The position numbers and the translations under genes are program-made. A DNA stretch of 17,104 nucleotides from an uncultured bacterium (lineage in GTDB: Bacteria; Actinomycetota; Actinomycetes; S36-B12), in the NCBI GenBank assembly GCA_903954205.1, contig CAJBMR010000514.1, forward strand, positions 1 through 17,104, read 5' to 3'. Positions 7,268-14,919 of this stretch are shown here, in pieces (the first letter of the stretch is position 1; each line of letters opens with the position of its first letter). The notes beneath the pieces were generated by a model that was not told where the DNA came from, searched no databases, and worked only from the letters and a program-made list of their open reading frames with translations.

Positions 7268-7954
7268 TCACTGGTCCTTCTCGTCGTCGTGCACCGTGTC
7301 GCGCACGAGGTCTTGCTGATCCTGCGGGTCCCCGGCAAGCAACGCTCCAAGCGCTGCCCAGCGAGGGTCTTGCTGTTCGTGGCGATGACCGGGGTCGAGC
7401 GCGAGGAGCGCGCCGCACTCGGCGCACAGCCCCGGGCAGTCCTCCCGGCACAGCGGTGCGATCGGCAGTCGCAGCACGACCGCATCACGCACCATCGCCT
7501 CGAGGTCGATGAGATCGTCCTCGATGACAGGTGGGGCATCCTCCTCGTCATCGACCCCCTCGTCCACGCGATGGCCTCGCGCGTCCTGAGGTGGGTAGAC
7601 GAACAATTCCTGGACGTCCACATCCTCGTCCCAGGTGAAGGGCTCGAGACAACGCGCACATTCGGCGTCGACTTTCGCCCGGATTGACCCGGAGACGAGC
7701 ACCCCCTCCACCACCGACTCCAGCCTCAGATCGAGGTCGACGTCGCTGCCTTCGGGGACCCTGGCCAGCCCCGCTCCCCAACCCGTCGTAGCCGGCACCT
7801 CGAGGTGCAGGTCCTTCATCGCGCCCGCCCGGCGACCCAGGTCGCGGGTGTCCACGACGAAAGGTGCACGGGGGTCGAGGGCGTTCAGGACTCCTCCGAC
7901 TGCTCCAGGCCGGGGAAACCGGCCGCGCCAAGGATACGCCAGGGCTACCCGCAC
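7268..7954 (-). CDS. yceD: YceD/DUF177 family protein, 23S rRNA accumulation factor-like
   Basis: The family sits beside rpmF in most bacteria and is linked to 23S rRNA accumulation and large-subunit assembly in plants and E. coli; the biochemical role is unsettled. Visible family features are PFVVDTRDLGRRAGAMKDL (about 31-49), EGVLVSGSIRAKVDAECARC (about 83-102) and a Cys-rich motif with C169, C173, C177 and C180 before DPRWAALGAL (197-206). Numbering assumes the GTG at 7954 (228 residues). The true start is uncertain. The first 20 or so residues look non-conserved, and a strong GGAGGAG (7897-7891) lies just before a CTG at 7888, which begins LNALDPRAPF where relatives usually begin. A CTG start there (206 residues) is possible but has tight spacing. 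The next gene upstream is the SepIVA-like gene, as in Mycobacterium tuberculosis. Confidence 0.88.
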   Translation of the reverse strand: MRVALAYPWRGRFPRPGAVGGVLNALDPRAPFVVDTRDLGRRAGAMKDLHLEVPATTGWGAGLARVPEGSDVDLDLRLESVVEGVLVSGSIRAKVDAECARCLEPFTWDEDVDVQELFVYPPQDARGHRVDEGVDDEEDAPPVIEDDLIDLEAMVRDAVVLRLPIAPLCREDCPGLCAECGALLALDPGHRHEQQDPRWAALGALLAGDPQDQQDLVRDTVHDDEKDQ

Positions 7955-7970
7955 CCGCCAATGCCGGGCC

Positions 7971-8462
7971 TCAGTCGGGAATCGGCCCCTCGTCCTCGGC
8001 GTACTCCTCCTCGAGCTCCGCCTGGCCGCGCAGCTTGTCGCGCCCGCGCTCCACGGCCGAGAGGGTCTTGTGGAGGGTGATCTCGAAGGTGGCCAGGCGG
8101 GAGTCGATGTAGTCGTCGGTTTCGCGGCGCATCCGCGTCACCTCGTCGAAGGTCTCTCCGCGCAGGGCCTCGGACTCGGCCACGGCGACGAGGTAGACCT
8201 CGTGCTGGGACAGCATGCGCAGCTGCTCCTCGCGTGCCTCGGCGATGAGACGGTCGGCCTCCCGACGTCCTTCTGAGACGACAGCCTCGCGCTCCGCGAG
8301 CAGCTGGTCGGCATCCGAGAGGGAGCTCGGCAGCGCGTCGCGGATGTCATCGATGAGATCGAGGACGACGGCGCGATTGACCATGCAGGACGCCGACAGC
8401 GGCACTGCCTTCGCCTCCTCGACAAGCACGGAGAGCTCTTCGAGTTTCTGATCGACGTCCAC
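7971..8462 (-). CDS. SepIVA/DivIVA-like coiled-coil cell division protein
   Basis: This 163-residue protein is largely alpha-helical and charged: an N-terminal segment MDVDQKLEELSVLVEEAKAV, then AVVLDLIDDIRDAL, a long coiled coil (about 45-150) and an acidic tail. It has no membrane segment. In M. tuberculosis the gene in this position (between yceD-rnc and coaD-side genes) encodes SepIVA (Rv2927c), a DivIVA-domain protein needed for septation and polar growth. I infer homology from position and from the NRxxxLDLIDDIRxALP-like segment. It is clearly shorter than the roughly 245 residues I recall for mycobacterial SepIVA. The GTG start has a near-perfect AGGAGG six bases upstream. Alternative: a generic actinobacterial DivIVA-like protein with a different role. 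Confidence 0.78.
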   Translation of the reverse strand: MDVDQKLEELSVLVEEAKAVPLSASCMVNRAVVLDLIDDIRDALPSSLSDADQLLAEREAVVSEGRREADRLIAEAREEQLRMLSQHEVYLVAVAESEALRGETFDEVTRMRRETDDYIDSRLATFEITLHKTLSAVERGRDKLRGQAELEEEYAEDEGPIPD

Positions 8463-8483
8463 ACGCCACCTCCTATCGACGAA

Positions 8484-8499
8484 CTGACGACCGCGTCAG
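8484..8499 (-). repeat. Small hairpin between coaD and the SepIVA-like gene
   Basis: CTGACG and CGTCAG are perfect inverted repeats around a 4-base loop, in the 62-base gap between the coaD stop and the SepIVA-like start. It lies about 20 bases upstream of the AGGAGG ribosome site. Six base pairs is short and no T-run follows, so an attenuator or processing role is only a guess. The remainder of 8463-8524 shows no clear promoter. Confidence 0.3.
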
Positions 8500-8524
8500 C
8501 CCGCTGCACATCCAGCGCCCGACA

Positions 8525-9007
8525 CTAGCGCCGCTGCTCCAGTGTGGCGTGGAGCCGCTCCAGGACGACATCCGGGACCAGTCCCTCGACGCTGCCGCCA
8601 TGTGTGGCGACCTCCTTGACGAGGCTCGACGAGAGATAGCTGTAGAGGGGATTCGTGGAGACGAAGAGCGTCTCCACCTTGGCCAGGCGGTAGTTCATCT
8701 GGGCCATCTGGAGCTCGTAGTCGAAGTCGCTCACCGCGCGCAAGCCCTTGACGATGGCCTGGACACCGTGCTCCTTGCAGTAGTCGACGAGCAGGCCGTA
8801 GAAAGAGTCCACCTCGACGTTGGGCAGGTCGGCCACAACCTCGCGCAGCATGGCAATGCGCTCGTCCACCGTGAAGAGGCTCGACTTGGTCTTGTTGATG
8901 AGCACCGCCACGATCACGCGGTCTGCCAGCGTGGATGCTCGCCGGAAGACATCGAGGTGCCCATTGGTGACCGGGTCGAAGGATCCGGGACAGACCGCGA
9001 CGTGCAT
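8525..9007 (-). CDS. coaD: Phosphopantetheine adenylyltransferase
   Basis: CoaD catalyses the fourth step of coenzyme A synthesis, joining 4'-phosphopantetheine and ATP to give dephospho-CoA and pyrophosphate; it works as a cytosolic hexamer. The 160-residue length is exactly typical. The nucleotidyltransferase motif PGSFDPVTNGHLDV (7-20) includes NGH (15-17). KGLRAVSDFDYELQMAQMN (87-105) is a strongly conserved family segment. YSYLSSSLVKEVA near 122-134 is the ATP-binding C-terminal motif. AGGAGG stands four bases before the ATG, and the ATG overlaps the rsmD stop as TGATG. rsmD-coaD is a conserved bacterial pair. CoA made here also supplies the phosphopantetheine group used by carrier proteins such as the one at 6840-7085, though that link is general. 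Confidence 0.98.
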   Translation of the reverse strand: MHVAVCPGSFDPVTNGHLDVFRRASTLADRVIVAVLINKTKSSLFTVDERIAMLREVVADLPNVEVDSFYGLLVDYCKEHGVQAIVKGLRAVSDFDYELQMAQMNYRLAKVETLFVSTNPLYSYLSSSLVKEVATHGGSVEGLVPDVVLERLHATLEQRR

Positions 9008-9615
9008 CACGCCTCCTCTGACGGGCTGGCCCGGCGGACCGACGCGGCCGCTCCTGACGGGCTGACTTGACCGTACCAAAGCGCGGTATCGCCGTAGTCG
9101 CGCTTGCGAAGCTGCTCCCATCCCGTTTCGGGCCAGGGGGCCGGTGAGCGTGTCGACCGCTCGACGATGACAAGCGCATCCTCGGCCAGGGCGCCGTGGG
9201 CGGCCAGGGATGTGAGGAGTGCGCGCACCTCGTCGTCCGCAAGCGCGTACGGCGGGTCGACGTACAGGAGGTCGTAGGGGCCTTGGTCCGGGCGCCAGGT
9301 CGTGGCATCGGCCGACACGACACGTGCCCGCGGATCCACCGCGGCTGCGTTGAGCCGCAGGACCTCCAGGCACCGTCGGTCGCGCTCGATCAGGGTCGCG
9401 CTGCGGGCGCCCCGACTCATGGCCTCAAGCCCGACGGCACCGGAGCCCGCGAAGATGTCGAGCACGCGGACATCGCCCCATCCGCCATGGTGCGCGTGCA
9501 CGTGCGCATCGAGGCTGGAGAAGAGCGCTTCGCGCACGCGATCGGTGGTGGGACGCGTGCCGTCGGGGGGCGCAGCGAGGCGACGACCACCGGCCTGACC
9601 GGCGATAATCCGCAT
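9007..9615 (-). CDS. rsmD: 16S rRNA guanine-N2-methyltransferase RsmD
   Basis: RsmD methylates the exocyclic amine of G966 (E. coli numbering) of 16S rRNA in assembling 30S subunits, using SAM. The 202-residue protein starts MRIIAGQAGGRRL, followed by TRPTTDRVREALF (20-32). The SAM-binding loop is LDIFAGSGAVGLEA (52-65) and the catalytic DPPY is at 120-123. The last 16 or so residues (SPSGAAASVRRASPSEEA) are an unstructured-looking tail with no recognisable motif. It begins one base after the recG stop (TGACATG) and its own stop overlaps the coaD start by one base, giving recG-rsmD-coaD as one translationally coupled block. Confidence 0.96.
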   Translation of the reverse strand: MRIIAGQAGGRRLAAPPDGTRPTTDRVREALFSSLDAHVHAHHGGWGDVRVLDIFAGSGAVGLEAMSRGARSATLIERDRRCLEVLRLNAAAVDPRARVVSADATTWRPDQGPYDLLYVDPPYALADDEVRALLTSLAAHGALAEDALVIVERSTRSPAPWPETGWEQLRKRDYGDTALWYGQVSPSGAAASVRRASPSEEA

Positions 9616-9616
9616 G

Positions 9617-11869
9617 TCAGCCCTTCTCCAGGAAGTCGGCGCGATCATCGGCGGCGAGCATCCGTACGCGCTCACGCAGGACCGGATGGCGCGCCAACTG
9701 CGGGTCAGCAGACACAATCTCGTGGGCGGCCTGACGCGCCTCCTCCACCAGGGGCTCGTCGCGGATCACCTCAAGGAGTCTCAGCGAGGAGCGCCGACCC
9801 GACTGAGCGGTGCCGAGGATGTCCCCTTCGCGCCGTGCTTCCAGATCCACGCGAGCGAGCGCGAATCCATCGGTCGTGGCGGCCACCGCCGCGAGTCTTT
9901 CCCGGGCAGGCGAGCCCGGCTCGGCTGCGGTGACCAGAAGGCAGAGTCCGTCGCCTCCCCCGCGGGCGATGCGACCGCGCAGCTGGTGGAGTTGTGAAAT
10001 ACCGAACCTCTCGGCGTCGAGGATCACCATCATCGATGCTTCCGGCACGTCCACGCCCACCTCGATGACCGTCGTGGAGACGAGCACGTCGAGTGCACCG
10101 GGGTCGTCGGAGGGAAGGGTGAAGCGCCGCATCGCTTCGTCCTTGTCCTCGGACGGCATGCGCCCGTGCAGTACGCCGACGCGCAGGCCGGCGAGCCACC
10201 GGTCCGACAGGGCCCGCGCGACATCGATGACGCTCGAGAGTGGTGACTCCTCGGGAGTTGCCTCCGGATCGGCATCGACCTCGTCGGAACTGGCGGACGA
10301 CACGTCGTCTCCAATGCGGGGACACACGACGAAGACGCGCCCTCCCGCCTCGACCTCTTCCCGGACGCGATCCCAGGCGCGCACGAGGTGAGCGGGCTGC
10401 TCGCGAGGAGCCACCACATGTGTGGCGATCCGGCCGCGGCCGGGCGGGTACTCGTCGATGACACTCACGTCAAGGTCGCCGAAGACGGTCATGGCGACGG
10501 TCCGGGGAATCGGCGTCGCCGTCATCACGAGCACGTGTGGTCGCATGTCCCCGGCCCCCCGCGACGTCAGCGCAGCGCGCTGCTCCACGCCGAAACGGTG
10601 CTGCTCATCGACGACGACGAGTCCGAGGTCGGCGAAGTCGACCGTGTCCTCGAGCAGGGCATGGGTGCCCACGACGATGCCTGCTTCGCCACTCGCGATG
10701 GCGGCGAGCTCCTCGCGTCGCTGCTTGGCCGACTGGGAGCCCGAGAGATAGGCCACGCGCGTGCCGATGTCACCGGAGCCCAGCAGCCCCGACTCCGCGA
10801 GCGGGCCCAGCAGGCTGCGAATGGTCCGCAGATGCTGCTGCGCGAGGACCTCGGTGGGCGCGAGCATCGCCGCCTGCGCACCCGCATCCACCACCTGGAG
10901 CATGGCGCGCAAGGCGACGAGGGTCTTGCCACTGCCGACATCGCCCTGGAGGAGCCGCTGCATGGGGTGGCTATCGGTTAGGTCGGTGGCGATCTCACCG
11001 CCGACGCGCTCCTGCGCAGAGGTGAGGTCGTAGGGCATGCGCTCGTCGAAGGCCGCGAGCAAGCCCGCGGAGGAGACCGGTCGCGGCACCGCAGCCTGGG
11101 CGAGGCGCTCCTGGCGCCGCTGCGCCAGCACCACCTGTAGATCGAAGGCCTCCTCGAAGCGCAGCCGGCGTCGAGCCGCCTCGATGGAGTCCTGATCGGC
11201 GGGTCGGTGGATCCCGCGGAGTGCATCGTCAAGCCCCAGGAGGCCCTTCTCCATGCGCACAGCCGGCGGCAGCGGATCCTCGATATCGGCGAGGGAGTCC
11301 AGCGCTAGGCGGACTGCCTGCTGGATCCGCCAACTCGGCAGTCCCGCGGTAGCCGGATAGATGGGGATGAGGAGATCGGAGAATGCTGCCTCGGCCTCGC
11401 GATCACGCTCGGCCTGCGCGTCAGCGGAATCCTCGACAAGGTGCAGGCCACTGTCGGGAATCATCACGTGGCGGGGGTGTGCGAGTTGGCGCGTGCCGCC
11501 GTACGCCGACACCGTGCCGGCGAAGAGCCCTCGCCTGCCCACCCGGAACTCGCGCTCCACGCGCCACGGCTGGTTGAAGAACACCAGGCTGATGCGCCCA
11601 CGGCCATCGGAGACGACGACCTCCGTCACGGTGCCTTTGCGCTGCTGCATGCGCCGATTGGTCGCGGACACCACCTCGGCCAGCACGGTGACGTGTTCGC
11701 CCACCTCCAGGGAGTCGAGGTCGGTGAGCTCGCCGGGGTCGATGTAGCGGCGGGGGTAGTGGCGCAGCAGGTCATCGACGGTTTCGATGCCAAGGCCATC
11801 GCGCAGGGCCTTGGCGGTCTTGCCGCCAGCGACCGTGGAGACGGGAGCAGCGAGACTCACGCGCGCCAT
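9617..11869 (-). CDS. recG: ATP-dependent DNA helicase RecG
   Basis: RecG remodels stalled replication forks and branch-migrates Holliday junctions and R-loops. From the ATG at 11869 it has 750 residues. The N-terminal wedge/OB domain is at about 50-135 (VTVLAEVV, RISLVFFNQPW). Helicase motifs follow: SAQ (284-286), Walker A GDVGSGKT (309-316), APTEVLAQQH (337-346), DEQH (421-424) and TATPIPRT (450-457). The C-terminal part has STTVIEVGVDVPEASMMVI and a QLRGRIARG motif VI, then a DILGT segment near the end. The linker DDVSSASSDEVDADPEATPE between the two helicase lobes is acidic and looks like a lineage-specific insert. GGAG lies five bases before the ATG, which is two bases after the FakA-like stop. 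A GTG six bases earlier, overlapping that stop, is an alternative. Confidence 0.97.
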   Translation of the reverse strand: MARVSLAAPVSTVAGGKTAKALRDGLGIETVDDLLRHYPRRYIDPGELTDLDSLEVGEHVTVLAEVVSATNRRMQQRKGTVTEVVVSDGRGRISLVFFNQPWRVEREFRVGRRGLFAGTVSAYGGTRQLAHPRHVMIPDSGLHLVEDSADAQAERDREAEAAFSDLLIPIYPATAGLPSWRIQQAVRLALDSLADIEDPLPPAVRMEKGLLGLDDALRGIHRPADQDSIEAARRRLRFEEAFDLQVVLAQRRQERLAQAAVPRPVSSAGLLAAFDERMPYDLTSAQERVGGEIATDLTDSHPMQRLLQGDVGSGKTLVALRAMLQVVDAGAQAAMLAPTEVLAQQHLRTIRSLLGPLAESGLLGSGDIGTRVAYLSGSQSAKQRREELAAIASGEAGIVVGTHALLEDTVDFADLGLVVVDEQHRFGVEQRAALTSRGAGDMRPHVLVMTATPIPRTVAMTVFGDLDVSVIDEYPPGRGRIATHVVAPREQPAHLVRAWDRVREEVEAGGRVFVVCPRIGDDVSSASSDEVDADPEATPEESPLSSVIDVARALSDRWLAGLRVGVLHGRMPSEDKDEAMRRFTLPSDDPGALDVLVSTTVIEVGVDVPEASMMVILDAERFGISQLHQLRGRIARGGGDGLCLLVTAAEPGSPARERLAAVAATTDGFALARVDLEARREGDILGTAQSGRRSSLRLLEVIRDEPLVEEARQAAHEIVSADPQLARHPVLRERVRMLAADDRADFLEKG

Positions 11870-11871
11870 CG

Positions 11872-13515
11872 TCACTCCACGCCGACGATCACCGGCCACA
11901 GGGGCTGGCCACCCTCGATGGTCACGACATCGACTCCCGGGTGCCTGCGCTGCAGCGATTCCGCGAGGGCTTCTGACTCTGCGGCGCCGAGGTCGGCTCC
12001 GCACACCAGGGTGAGCAGCTCCCCGCCACCGCCCAGAAGCCTGTCGGCCACGGCTGATGCGACGGCGTCGACGTCGGATCCGATGTCGATGATGTCGCCC
12101 TCGGCCAGGCCGAGCACGTCACCGACACGACACGGGCCCGCCATGGTGAGCGCGTCCTTGGAGGCGATCGTCACCGCGCCGTAGCGCGTGGCCCCCGCTG
12201 CACGCGTCATCGCCACGACCGCATCGTCGAAGCGCGCACCGGGATCGTGGACCGCGAGCGCCGCCAGGCTCTGCACGATGGACCGAGCGGGGATGACGGA
12301 GACGCGCAGCCCCTCGGCTCGCGCCTGCTCGGCGGCAGCCTCGGCAACGGCGAGTGAATCCGAGTCGCTCGGCAGCATCACGACCTCAGCAGACGCCGAA
12401 CGATGGACGCCATCGAGGAGCTCGGCGGTGGAAGGTCGACGCCGCGGGCGCGCCGGCACCGCCACCGCACCGTTTTGGGCGACGAGCGCCGCGGTGCCGG
12501 GTCCGTGCGTGACCACCACAAGGCCGCGCCCCGTCAGCGGTGGCGTCGACGTCGCCTCCGGAAGGTAGGTGACGCGAATGCGCTCGAGCGCCCCGACCGT
12601 CAGTCCCGCCTGGATGGCCGCTCCTGCGTCGTGGACGTGCACGTGGACGTTCCACAGGTCGGCATCCCCGGTGACCATGAGCGAGTTGCCGAGGGTCTCG
12701 AGCTCTGCCCGCAGGCGCGCCACGTCATCCGCGGTCGCGTTGACGAGGTACATCACTTCGTACGACGGCTCCCCCGCCAGGGGGACCGGCGCTCCGTGGA
12801 CCACGTGCGGTGCCGGCAGCTTGGCTCGGGTGGAGGGGCGCGGACGCCGCCGGCGGACGCCGGTGACGACCTCGAGCAGTGCGTCGTAGACGACGACGAG
12901 ACCCTGACCGCCCGCATCGACGACACCCGCATCGCGCAGGGCGGGAAGCTGCTCGGTCGTGAGCGCGAGCGCGTCGTGTGCAGCATTGACCGCACGCTCG
13001 ATAACCGTCACCAGATCAGCTCCCGCGTCGACGGCCTGATCCGCGGACTCCGCAGCAGCCCGCGCGACCGACAGGATCGTGCCCTCCACCGGATGCGAGA
13101 CGGCGGCGTACGCCTCATCGCTGGCGGCGCGCAGAGCGCGACCGACGATGTCGGGTGTGAGCGCGTCACCATCGGATACTGCGCCGAGTACGCCCGAGAC
13201 GCCGCGCACGATCTGGGCCAGGATGACGCCGGAGTTGCCGCGCGCGCCCAGGAGCGCGCCCCGCGCCATGGCGGCAGAGACGTCAGCCGTGCGGGGCCTC
13301 GCTCCGCGCTCTTCTTCGACGTCGAAAACCTCGTCGATCGCCGCGCAGGCCGACTCGACGGTGAGGAACATGTTGGTGCCGGTGTCGCCGTCGGGGACCG
13401 GGAAGACGTTGAGGGCGTCGATCGCGGCGCGCTCCTCGCCGAGGGCCTCGAGCGAGGCCTCGGCCCAGGCCCGCACGGCGGCAGCGTGCAGGCGAGTTGG
13501 CCCGGGCTGCGCCAT
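11872..13515 (-). CDS. DAK2/DhaL domain protein, fatty acid kinase FakA-like (YloV family)
   Basis: The family includes FakA, the ATP-binding subunit that phosphorylates fatty acids held by a FakB partner to give acyl-phosphate. From the ATG at 13515 the protein has 547 residues, the family's usual size. The N-terminal DhaL domain shows NVFPVPDGDTGTNM (36-49), with metal-binding Asp42 and Asp44, and ALLGARGNSGVILAQI (87-102). A middle region contains NVHVHVHDAG and a C-terminal domain follows (PSDSDS, ARSIVQSLAAL, VTIASKDALTM). A longer reading from a GTG at 13569 exists. I prefer 13515 because GGGAGG sits five bases before it. No FakB gene is in this window, so activity on fatty acids is inferred from family. 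Position between rpmB and recG matches B. subtilis yloV, and yloU is absent. It is probably the first gene of the minus-strand block. Confidence 0.9.
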   Translation of the reverse strand: MAQPGPTRLHAAAVRAWAEASLEALGEERAAIDALNVFPVPDGDTGTNMFLTVESACAAIDEVFDVEEERGARPRTADVSAAMARGALLGARGNSGVILAQIVRGVSGVLGAVSDGDALTPDIVGRALRAASDEAYAAVSHPVEGTILSVARAAAESADQAVDAGADLVTVIERAVNAAHDALALTTEQLPALRDAGVVDAGGQGLVVVYDALLEVVTGVRRRRPRPSTRAKLPAPHVVHGAPVPLAGEPSYEVMYLVNATADDVARLRAELETLGNSLMVTGDADLWNVHVHVHDAGAAIQAGLTVGALERIRVTYLPEATSTPPLTGRGLVVVTHGPGTAALVAQNGAVAVPARPRRRPSTAELLDGVHRSASAEVVMLPSDSDSLAVAEAAAEQARAEGLRVSVIPARSIVQSLAALAVHDPGARFDDAVVAMTRAAGATRYGAVTIASKDALTMAGPCRVGDVLGLAEGDIIDIGSDVDAVASAVADRLLGGGGELLTLVCGADLGAAESEALAESLQRRHPGVDVVTIEGGQPLWPVIVGVE

Positions 13516-13567
13516 GGTCACCTCCCCGCCCACCTCTGGGCCCACCCCCTCGGATGTGGCCTCGCTC

Positions 13568-13573
13568 ACCGTA
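13568..13573 (-). promoter_or_regulatory. Possible -10 element for the FakA-like/recG operon
   Basis: TACGGT on the minus strand fits the actinobacterial TANNNT pattern about 50 bases upstream of the preferred FakA-like start, giving a predicted 5' end near 13561. No recognisable -35 stands 17-18 bases further upstream. If real, it would exclude the alternative GTG at 13569 because transcription would begin inside or after it. Confidence 0.3.
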
Positions 13574-13606
13574 TCCCCCGGGGCAGACCGAGGCGGGCCT
13601 CCCGGT

Positions 13607-13636
13607 TTGGGGTGCGCCGCTCCTCTCGGCTACCCT
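13607..13636 (+). promoter_or_regulatory. Candidate sigma-70-type promoter of rpmB
   Basis: TTGGGG (13607-13612) and TACCCT (13631-13636) are separated by 18 bases, matching the relaxed actinobacterial TTGNNN-N18-TANNNT pattern. Initiation near 13643 would give a leader of roughly 70 bases before the rpmB GTG. This is part of the longest gene-free stretch (13516-13713), which otherwise holds only the opposite-strand -10 and the leader hairpin. Confidence 0.45.
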
Positions 13637-13672
13637 CATGGGGCTGCTGCCGACGGCGGCGGCACGCGACCT

Positions 13673-13688
13673 GGGCCCGAGGGGGCCC
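13673..13688 (+). promoter_or_regulatory. GC-rich hairpin in the rpmB leader
   Basis: GGGCCC, four bases, then GGGCCC again: each arm is self-complementary, so the arms pair as a 6-bp all-GC stem. It ends 12 bases before the GAGGAG ribosome site of rpmB, so it could influence translation or act as a binding site in the leader. No family of rpmB leader RNAs is recognised here, and chance in such GC-rich DNA is possible. Confidence 0.3.
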
Positions 13689-13713
13689 GCGCCGACCACC
13701 TGAGGAGTTCACC

Positions 13714-13902
13714 GTGGCTGCCACCTGTGACGTCTGCGGCAAGGGCCCGGGCTTCGGCAACAGCATCTCGCACTCGCACCGTCGCACCCCGCGACGCTGG
13801 AACCCCAACATCCAGTCCGTGCGCGCGATGATCGGTCGCACTCCCAAGCGCCTCAACGTCTGCACCTCCTGCCTCAAGGCAGGCAAGGTCACGCGCGCCT
13901 AG
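13714..13902 (+). CDS. rpmB: 50S ribosomal protein bL28
   Basis: bL28 is a large-subunit ribosomal protein. The 62-residue protein (GTG start read as Met) shows VAATCDVCGKGPGFGNSISH and SHRRTPRRWNPNIQSVRA, the standard bL28 order. An intact zinc-binding set is formed by Cys5, Cys8, Cys50 and Cys53. GAGGAG stands six bases before the GTG. It is transcribed away from the FakA-like gene and converges on thiL with only 15 bases between stop codons. The zinc-type forms of bL28 and bL32 are both present in this window, suggesting these are the main zinc-replete copies. Confidence 0.97.
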   Translation: MAATCDVCGKGPGFGNSISHSHRRTPRRWNPNIQSVRAMIGRTPKRLNVCTSCLKAGKVTRA

Positions 13903-13917
13903 TCGCCGTTGGCCGCG

Positions 13918-14880
13918 CTACGCGCGGAAGTGCTCGAACCCAGATATCTGCTCCGGCTCACGCCCGTCCACGAGCACGCGCGTGCCCTCCCCGAGCGCAG
14001 CCACGACCGTGCCGACCTGGACGAACCCCTCCGGCAGGCGCGCGTCGGCCGGGAATGCAGCAAGCAGCGCGTGATCATCGCCGCCGCCCAGGATCCACGT
14101 GAGCGGATCCAGGTTGTACGCCGACGCGGTGCTCACCACCGCCTCGTCACGGGGCAGAGCCTCGGCGTGGATATCGATTGCGACTCCTGATGCCCGCGCC
14201 ATGCGATCGGCGTCGAGCAGGAGGCCGTCGCTCACATCCATGAGGGCATGGGCTCCGGCATCGGAGGCCCTCACTCCCGCGGGGTAGTCCGGCCGGGGGC
14301 GGCGATGAGCATCGACGAGCGCGCGCGGCGAGCGGAATCCCCGGGACAGCACCGCGAGTCCGCCAGCGGCACTGCCGAGTGCTCCGCAGATCGCGATGAC
14401 ATCACCGGGGCGTGCACCCGAACGCAGGATCGGGGCACGGCCACCGAGGTCCCCGAAGGCGGTCACGCCCACGGTGATCGCGTCGGCGCGCACGAGATCA
14501 CCTCCCGCGAGCACCGCACCCGCGCGGCCCGCCTCCTCCAGCAGTCCGGTGAGGAAGCCGTCAACCCAGGCGATCTCGGTGTCGGGTGGCATCGCGAGGG
14601 CGACAACGAGCGCCGTGGGCTTGGCACCCATGGCCGCGATGTCCGCGAGGTTCTCAGCCGCCGCCTTGTGGCCGATGTCGGCCGGTTCCGACCAGTCGCG
14701 CCGGAAGTGCCGGCCTTCGACGAGCATGTCGGTCGTCACCACCATGCGCCCGTCGGCGCAGGCGAGCACGGCCGCGTCGTCACCGGGGCCCACGGGGACT
14801 CCCGGCAGGGGTCCCACCGCCTTGAGGATGCGTTCGACGACAGCGATCTCGCCGAGGTCTCCCACCGTCGTACGCGCCAC
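13918..14880 (-). CDS. thiL: Thiamine-monophosphate kinase
   Basis: ThiL phosphorylates thiamine monophosphate with ATP to make thiamine pyrophosphate, the last step of cofactor synthesis. The 320-residue protein, from a GTG with GGGAGG four bases upstream, has the AIR-synthase/ThiL fold motifs. These are GPGDDAAVL (31-39), TTDMLVEGRHF (49-59), NLADIAAMGAKP (77-88), a GGDLVRAD segment, DVSDGLLLDADRMA and GGGDDHALLAAFP towards the C-terminus. The Asp-rich Mg-ATP sites appear intact. Other thiamine-synthesis genes are not in the window. The frame stays open upstream of 14880, but that stretch lacks family residues and a ribosome site. Confidence 0.96.
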   Translation of the reverse strand: MARTTVGDLGEIAVVERILKAVGPLPGVPVGPGDDAAVLACADGRMVVTTDMLVEGRHFRRDWSEPADIGHKAAAENLADIAAMGAKPTALVVALAMPPDTEIAWVDGFLTGLLEEAGRAGAVLAGGDLVRADAITVGVTAFGDLGGRAPILRSGARPGDVIAICGALGSAAGGLAVLSRGFRSPRALVDAHRRPRPDYPAGVRASDAGAHALMDVSDGLLLDADRMARASGVAIDIHAEALPRDEAVVSTASAYNLDPLTWILGGGDDHALLAAFPADARLPEGFVQVGTVVAALGEGTRVLVDGREPEQISGFEHFRA

Positions 14881-14919
14881 AGTGCCTCCCTGGTCGCCCT
14901 GGTCCACGCAGGTGCGCGA

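Noticed and set aside
13516..13569. GTG start for the FakA-like protein at 13569.
   Set aside because: The added residues (SEATSEGVGPEVGGEVT) resemble translated leader, a -10-like element overlaps it, and GGGAGG precedes the ATG at 13515 at ideal spacing.
13638..13703. A 21-codon ATG frame ending ten bases before rpmB, resembling a leader peptide.
   Set aside because: Its ATG begins one base after the candidate -10, so the predicted transcript would not contain it; it has no ribosome site, and its Ala/Pro/Gly-rich content is what random GC-rich sequence gives.
13913..13927. CCGCG-N5-CGCGG inverted repeat at the rpmB/thiL convergence, as a two-way terminator.
   Set aside because: A five-base GC stem of this kind is expected often by chance, it overlaps the thiL stop codon, and it has no T-run.
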